The notes under the pieces were generated by a model. The model made no database searches and was not told where the DNA came from. It worked only from the letters and a program-made list of their open reading frames with translations. Below are positions 58,801 to 64,000 of a stretch of 64,000 bases of DNA, one piece after another. Position numbers and translations under genes: made by a program. The DNA lies in NCBI GenBank assembly GCA_036850595.1, contig CM072156.1:1749180-1813179 (forward strand), written 5' to 3'. This DNA is from Rhyacichthys aspro (taxonomy: Eukaryota; Chordata; Actinopteri; Gobiiformes; Rhyacichthyidae). The stretch's first letter is position 1. Every line of letters begins with the position of its first letter.

Positions 58801-60056
58801 GGTTCTTGAGACTCTTCTCTATGTTCCTTGTGGACGGGAATGTCCTCGGTCTGTCCTCGGGCGGCCTCCCAACATTACTGTGTTCTCATGTTTCTCCAGT
58901 CACTTCACCTGTTTATTACTAACTCACTCTTTGGGAAACTTGACCCATGTTCTGGTCTTTTATCTGTGGTTCAGTGGATTTAACCTTCACCTGAGAGGAC
59001 ACCTGGCTGGGTCTGGACACTAGGAAGGTGGGTGTTGAAGAAATACGCTTAAATTTACACTATTTTGTCATTAAGGTATGCATAGAATTACATTTTATGT
59101 GTATTTGGATTTAGGAGAATGACAATTAAACAAAAGCCAACTCAAAGGTGTGTTCACTCTTGTCGTGTTTGGTGCTGTTCAAACAAACGTTGGTGGTTTA
59201 TTTGTTAGATTTGTTCTCTTGAATAAACGTGAACGCTTCAGAAGAACCTCAGTGTCACCAAATATGCTTCTTCAAAACAGATGCACTTCCAACTGAACTC
59301 TGGGACAGTTTGAACCTAAAGTGAACCACAGACGAAACTGGCGACGAAACCAAAACAAAATAGTATTGTCAACTAAAATAATGAGAACGTAAAGCACTGA
59401 GAAAGTCAAATGTAATGCTAACATGGCTTATTAGCATTTGCGCTAACAGCAGCATCAGTGTATTTCTTAAAAAAGGCATCTTTGTTGTGTTTGGTGCAGT
59501 TTAAAAAGCAGCTCGGTCGACTTTTTACTGATGGTTCGAACTAAATGGATTGTTTTCAGTTTTGGTTCTAAATAAAATAAATAAAGCTGACACAAAAGTC
59601 ATCAAGGGCCTCCCAAATTTCTTTCATGACCAAAATATGTACTTTTTTCTCATTACACACACAGTCCTAAATAAAAATCCTTGAATTTTGACGTAAACCC
59701 AGCTTAAACCCTCTCTTTAAGGCTTAATAACTTCATCTACTTTAATAAATGAATCCACAGTGAACGCAGCAGAAGCAGATAATAAAACTGCAGAAGTTGT
59801 AAGAAACTGCTGCTAGAACAAATAAAAATGGAAACTTTGGAACTCGTCACGGCCAACACTGGATTCAGTTTCTTCAAATGACTTCACTCATGAATCATAA
59901 TCAATATCAATGATTTATGGAATGATGTGATTAAAGAAAGAGAGATGACGTTTAGAGTTTGTGATGTCTGACCTTTTTTGTGACGATGTTTCCGTGTTCG
60001 TCGGTGAAGTGCTCTTCACTCACTTGTTCTCCAGGAAGATTCTCAGCGTCATCGCC
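52747..60056 (-). CDS. ank1: Ankyrin-1 C-terminal exons (partial; continues beyond the right edge)
   Basis: On the minus strand the exon 59973-60056 encodes GDDAENLPGEQVSEEHFTDE then HGNIVTKK, a hallmark of the ANK1 C-terminus that also occurs in muscle small ankyrin-1. It splices in phase 0 to 57780-57926 (TVRKVVRRGKGEEG... YMSYAILGRDSSK), which carries the basic KK..RKVVRR cluster. Three endings are possible. Reading through the donor adds VGF and stops at 57768. Splicing to 55245-55316 gives PDSVDVKKGAQIVKCASLRR then VKQ, closely matching the human ending GAQIVKRASLKRGKQ. Splicing to 52747-52800 gives SSPQDSTPSPKPSYTDT. All junctions are phase 0. Full-length ankyrin-1 links the spectrin skeleton to membrane proteins, while small forms anchor sarcoplasmic reticulum to obscurin. 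Repeats, the spectrin-binding region and the death domain lie outside the window. The first two exons and the KKGAQIV exon are secure; the last is tentative. Confidence 0.85.
53355..53646. mobile_element. MITE with inverted termini
   Basis: It starts TTCAGTCCCTCCAGGATTT and ends with the exact reverse complement, AAATCCTGGAGGGACTGAA: 19-bp perfect terminal inverted repeats around about 250 bp of non-coding DNA. No target duplication is evident by eye, so the superfamily is not assigned. It lies between two ank1 terminal exons. Confidence 0.8.
55320..55385 (-). repeat. Duplicated GC/pyrimidine block before an ank1 exon
   Basis: Three imperfect copies of GGAGGAGGCGGGGCCAGA (plus strand) lie immediately upstream, in ank1 sense, of the exon 55245-55316. 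Read on the minus strand they are C/U-rich and form the polypyrimidine tract. The block also reads as GC boxes next to a CCAAT motif. Confidence 0.65.
55690..55735. repeat. (GTT)n/(GTTT)n simple repeat
   Basis: A short run of TTG units passing into GTTT units in an ank1 intron. Confidence 0.8.
58195..58620 (-). mobile_element. Interspersed repeat, family R2 (copy 3, most complete)
   Basis: This minus-strand copy spans both ends seen separately elsewhere: the ACCAATTTTTCACCACAAAA end near 58240 and the CCTGTTACAATAAACTTTAG end near 58605. Its central block is nearly identical to copy 1 at 19104-19319. It is non-coding apart from the shared 71-86 codon frame and lies in the ank1 intron 57927-59972. 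Confidence 0.7.
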
Positions 60057-60169
60057 CTGAAAAACACACACATGAGATTTAACAGAACCACAAATAGAAA
60101 CACAACATTTAATATCAATGGACACAAAAAATAGGTGACTGTCTGTGTGTGCTGTCAGTGAGTGGATAC

Positions 60170-61010
60170 AGACTATTAGTGACTAAGACTAAACCAGGAC
60201 TAAACAAGAACTAAACCAGGTCTAAACTAAGACTAAACCAGATCTAAACCAGGACTAATCCAGGACTAAACTAGGACTAAACCAGGACTAAACCAGATCT
60301 AAACCAGGACTAAACCAGATCTAATCCAGGTCTAAACCAGGACTAAACCAGGACTAAACAAGAACTAAACAAGAACTAAACCAGGTCTAAACCAGGACTA
60401 AACCAGGTTTAAACCAGGACTAAACCAGGTCTAAACCAGGACTAAACCAGGTCTAAACCAGGACTAAACCAGGACTAAACCAGGACTAAACCAGGACTAA
60501 ACCAGGTCTAAACCAGGTCTAAACCAGGACTAAACCAGGACTAAACCAGGACTAAACCAGGACTAAACCAGGACTAAACAAGGACTAAACCAGGACTAAA
60601 CCAGGACTAAACCAGGACTAAACCAGGACTAAACCAGGACTAAACCAGGACTAAACTAGGTTTAAACTAAGACTAAACCAGGTCTAAACTAAGACTAAAC
60701 CAGGACTAAACCAGGTCTAAACCAGGACTAAACCAGGTCTAAACTAAGACTAAACCAGGACTAAACAAGAACTAAACCAGGTCTAAACTAAGACTAAACC
60801 AGGACTAAACCAGGACTAAACCAGGACTAAACTAGGTTTAAACCAGGACTAAACCAGGTCTAAACTAAGACTAAACCAGGACTAAACCAGGACTAAACCA
60901 GGACTAAACTAGGACTAAACCAGGACTAAACCAGGACTAAACCAGGCTAACTGACTAAACCAGATCTAAACTAAGACTAAACCAGGACTAAACCAGGACT
61001 AAAAGTGTGA
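60170..61010 (+). repeat. 11-bp minisatellite (about 840 bp)
   Basis: Roughly 75 units of CCAGGACTAAA with variants CCAGGTCTAAA, CTAAGACTAAA and CAAGAACTAAA. It lies in an ank1 intron, about 115 bp upstream (in gene sense) of the exon 59973-60056. Confidence 0.93.
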
Positions 61011-61130
61011 AAAGACTCTAATGTAACTCTGAAATATATAAATAAACAATGATGTGATTAAAAATAAAATAAATTGAATGAATATTGTATTTGTTGCATT
61101 GCTCAGCTCTTTATAAATCATGTATCAAGC

Positions 61131-61235
61131 ATGTATAAAGCATGTATAAAGCATCTATAAATCATGTATAAAGCATGTATAAAGCATGTATAAAGCATCT
61201 ATAAAGCATCTATAAAGCATCTATAAAAGACTGTC
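61131..61235 (+). repeat. Second 11-bp array, GCATGTATAAA
   Basis: About nine units of GCATGTATAAA / GCATCTATAAA, a separate array close to the CCAGGACTAAA array but unrelated in sequence. Confidence 0.85.
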
Positions 61236-61864
61236 CTCTATATAAAGTAATACAGACAATGAGACAGGTCAAATTAAAATCTTAGCTTATAAAGAGTCAC
61301 AATAAGACTTTTTTTTGCCATTTTACCCTCTTTTTAGTTTATTAAAAACCTAAAAACAGTGGAGTAGCTTCAGACTCTGAATCCGTTGTTGGTGTTAATT
61401 AAATTAAATTAAACTTGGTGACAGCAGAAGAACAGAAGGTCAGGGTTTGTTTGTGGAAGCCCCTAAACACAGCTGTTCACGTCTTAATTGAGTCATTGTG
61501 GCTCATATTAGTTCAATCCCTGTTAAAACCTGCTAAATCTATTTATAAAACGTGTACGTTATGTTCACAATGTGTTCTGGCTTCGAGAACAGACAAATAA
61601 CTTTCAAATAAAACCGAGAAAACAGTTTATTTCCAATGACGACCATGTTTTTAAAGAACGGCCCAGAAAACTACAAACATGGCTGAATAAGAGTCATGTG
61701 ACAGTTAGTGTTTCAGGCTCATTTTGTAATAATTAAAATAAATAAAACAAATAACAGACCACTGCTGTCTTTGTAGCTCTAAAATCATATATTTCACAGG
61801 ATTTATTTAAGGTTCATTCATTAATCACAGTTAATATATATTTTGTCAAACCAATAGTCTTTAC

Positions 61865-62460
61865 ATCACACATGTCAAACTCAAGGTTCGGGGGCCAAAT
61901 GCGGCCTTTTAGAATGTTTTATGTGGCCCTTCAATACATTTAACAGGTCGTATTTTTGGCAGAGATAAGATAAGTAACTAAAACCAGTTCAAATCCAACT
62001 AAAACCTGTCTAAATCCATCTAAAACCTGTTTAAATCTGACTAAAACCTCTTCAAATTCAACCAAAACCTGTTTAAATCCATCTAAAACCTGTACCTGTT
62101 TAAATCTAATCTAAAACCTGTTTAAATCTGACTAAAACCTGATCAAATCCAACTAAAACCTGTTCAAATTCAACCAAAATCTGTTTAAATCCATCTAAAA
62201 CTTGTTTAAATCCATCTAAAATCTGTCTAAATACATCTAAAACCTGTTCAAATCTGACTGAAGCCTGTTTAAATCCATCTAAAACGTGTCGAAATCCAAC
62301 TAAAACCTGTTTCCATAAAAGGACAAAATTAATGTTAAAGATAACAAACACATAACAATCTCACTTTCAAATGTAATAAAAGCTTCCAAATGTCACCATC
62401 TTGGGCCCTGAAAGGATATTAACGTTCTCACCTCTTTGAGTTTGACAACACTGCTTTACA
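61865..62460 (-). mobile_element. Non-autonomous hAT-like element with internal minisatellite (copy C)
   Basis: Both termini are kept: CATGTCAAACTCAAGG at the left and CTTTGAGTTTGACAACACTG at the right, which are inverted with respect to each other. The interior (61978-62315) is an array of AAATCCATCTAAAACCTGTT-type units, the reverse complement of those in copies A and B. The flanking block CCAAATGTCACCATCTTGGG is also shared. No transposase is present. Confidence 0.65.
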
Positions 62461-64000
62461 TTAAACAGTAATTATTAATTTTGTGTAATAATATATTTAT
62501 GGACCCAACCCTGTGTCTTTCACCAAGAACAGAATGTGCTTTTGCTGCAAATGAAACTAAATCTGAGGAATTCTTTTAACTCGTTATCTGTAATGTTTTT
62601 ATGTTTTGTGTTTTTGGACGACCTCGAAAAGAACTTGAATATTGATTTCTGCTACAGCTTTTCTTTAATACGCTTTACTATATTCTACTAAATGTTTGGA
62701 CTCTTGAAAAGCTGAGAGATTCAGAATGTGAGCAAACTAAATTAATTCATTCATAACGTTCAAATACTGTAGGTAGATAGGTTTGTGTTTTAGATCTGTG
62801 TGAAGGTAGCTCTTGGAAAGACAAATATTTTCAGGGATTGTCCTTGATGTGAAGAGTTTGAGAACCACTGCTTTAATAAATTCAAATTCAACCAAAAAGC
62901 ACATGGTTAATTAGCATAAACCAGTACAGCATCATGGGAAACATAAAGCTAAAGAGACTCATTTCAGGGATCAACAACAAAACTACTTCAAACTACAGCT
63001 ACCGTCACTAAAGAAACTACTCACATTTATCACACGTTCATCTGCTGTGGCTTTTACCAAACACAACTCTGTAGTTTTTATGACATCAGTTAAAATGGAA
63101 GAAGGATGGAGTAACAGCGTTTATTTATTTATCTGTTTTGTTGGTGGTTTCAAAAGTCCCTTCTCTCTTTTTCTATTGAGACACAAACTACTGTCTCGAT
63201 TTAATAATCAGAGAATGACAGACTGATGCTGTAAACATTTAAAACCTTTAAAACATTAAAGCTAGAGACTATTCAAAATATAATAACTGCATAATCATTT
63301 AAAACCTAAAGTAAAACATCACGAGGTCAGCATTTCACTTCTGTCTGGTTTGCTTTGTCCACTGACAAGCTAAAAAAATTTAAAATAATAATAATTGAAT
63401 GCTTAAATCAGATGCCAGCACATGGATTAAAATATATTAGACCACATGAAGCAAAAAGGTAGCCTACTAAGAAGCTTTTATTTGTTTCTGTGCTGAACAT
63501 TACCTTACCTAATTAAAGAAAGGTTAAATAAAATGTCTTTTTTATATACATTTAAGTATAGTCCATAGGTTTAATAAAAAAATAACATTAAAAAAATCAA
63601 CACCTAAATTGTGGTGTGTAACTTTTGAAAACCACAGGCCACAGAAACCAGTGAGCAATTAAATTCCAGCACTTTTCAAGCACTTTCAAGGTGTGTCTTC
63701 ATGTTTTTCAAGCACCTTATGACTGCAGTAAAAGTTACATGTTGACATATATATACCGTATGTAGTTTTTCTCATTTAAATCCATTGTGGAATAAAAAAA
63801 ATTGTTGAATACTTTGGAGCAAAAACAAGGGATAGTCCACCCAAAATTGAAACTTGTTTGATCAAAAAGATGTTCATTTATTGGATGAAGTGTCCCTTTA
63901 AGTTTCTTTTACAGAAGGCTCTAAAATAAGCTACAGTCAGATTTTGTTTGAGCTTTGACCGTCTCAAACACAACGAGGAATACCACTTTATTCTCCACAT

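Larger units (their letters stand above)
60057..64000 (-). other. ank1: ank1 intron running off the right edge
   Basis: No further ank1 exon was found upstream of 60056. I looked for the miR-486 seed region, which lies in a late ANK1 intron in other vertebrates, and did not find it. The stretch contains two 11-bp arrays and one hAT-like element, listed separately, and AT-rich unique sequence. Confidence 0.5.

Noticed and set aside
60170..61010. CRISPR-like array
   Set aside because: The units are contiguous with no unique spacers, and the window is eukaryotic. It is a minisatellite.
57927..64000. Search for miR-486 in ank1 introns
   Set aside because: I found neither the mature sequence nor its complement in the part of ank1 within the window. 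It may lie further right.

Overview
The window is vertebrate, almost certainly teleost, nuclear DNA. Genes are split by GT-AG introns, UTRs and introns are AT-rich, and several interspersed-repeat types common in fish genomes are present. Six protein-coding genes can be assembled exon by exon with consistent reading phase, plus the last exon of an unidentified gene at the left edge. No RNA gene, CRISPR array or prokaryotic element was recognised.

Layout, left to right. (1) 872-1017 (+) is a probable terminal exon of an unidentified gene entering from the left. (2) 3541-15361 (+) is a 24-coding-exon gene for a roughly 1079-residue coiled-coil protein that I cannot name; an RFX X-box-like site just upstream suggests a cilium/centrosome role. 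(3) 17319-20969 (-) is ccdc117, tail-to-tail with the previous gene. (4) 22277-29177 (+) is tcn2 (transcobalamin), head-to-head with ccdc117. (5) 30258-34736 (+) is a deoxynucleoside kinase, dguok-like with some dCK features. (6) 36142-41266 (+) is a Nodal-type TGF-beta ligand. (7) 44402-46537 (-) is a 4E-BP, most like eif4ebp1, tail-to-tail with nodal. (8) 52747-60056 (-) is the 3' end of ank1 with three candidate C-termini; the rest lies beyond the right edge.

The neighbourhoods recall human synteny from memory: CCDC117 and TCN2 are both on 22q12, and ANK1 and EIF4EBP1 are both on 8p11. A nodal gene next to eif4ebp1/ank1 mirrors human NODAL-EIF4EBP2 (with ANK3 nearby) on chromosome 10. This suggests a nodal paralogue of the southpaw type that mammals lost. 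The genes do not form one pathway: they cover a structural coiled-coil protein, a probable Fe-S-assembly partner, vitamin B12 transport, nucleotide salvage, left-right or mesendoderm signalling, translation control, and membrane-skeleton anchoring.

The most unusual structures are the following. A 21-bp minisatellite in the coiled-coil gene repeats a complete 3' splice site immediately before an exon. A copy of the same gene's own 3' UTR sits in one of its introns, bracketed by 63-bp direct repeats, and carries polyadenylation signals. A 15-bp minisatellite of about 46 copies lies in nodal intron 1. The kinase has a 72-nt intron that is in frame and free of stops. There are also many other intronic minisatellites.
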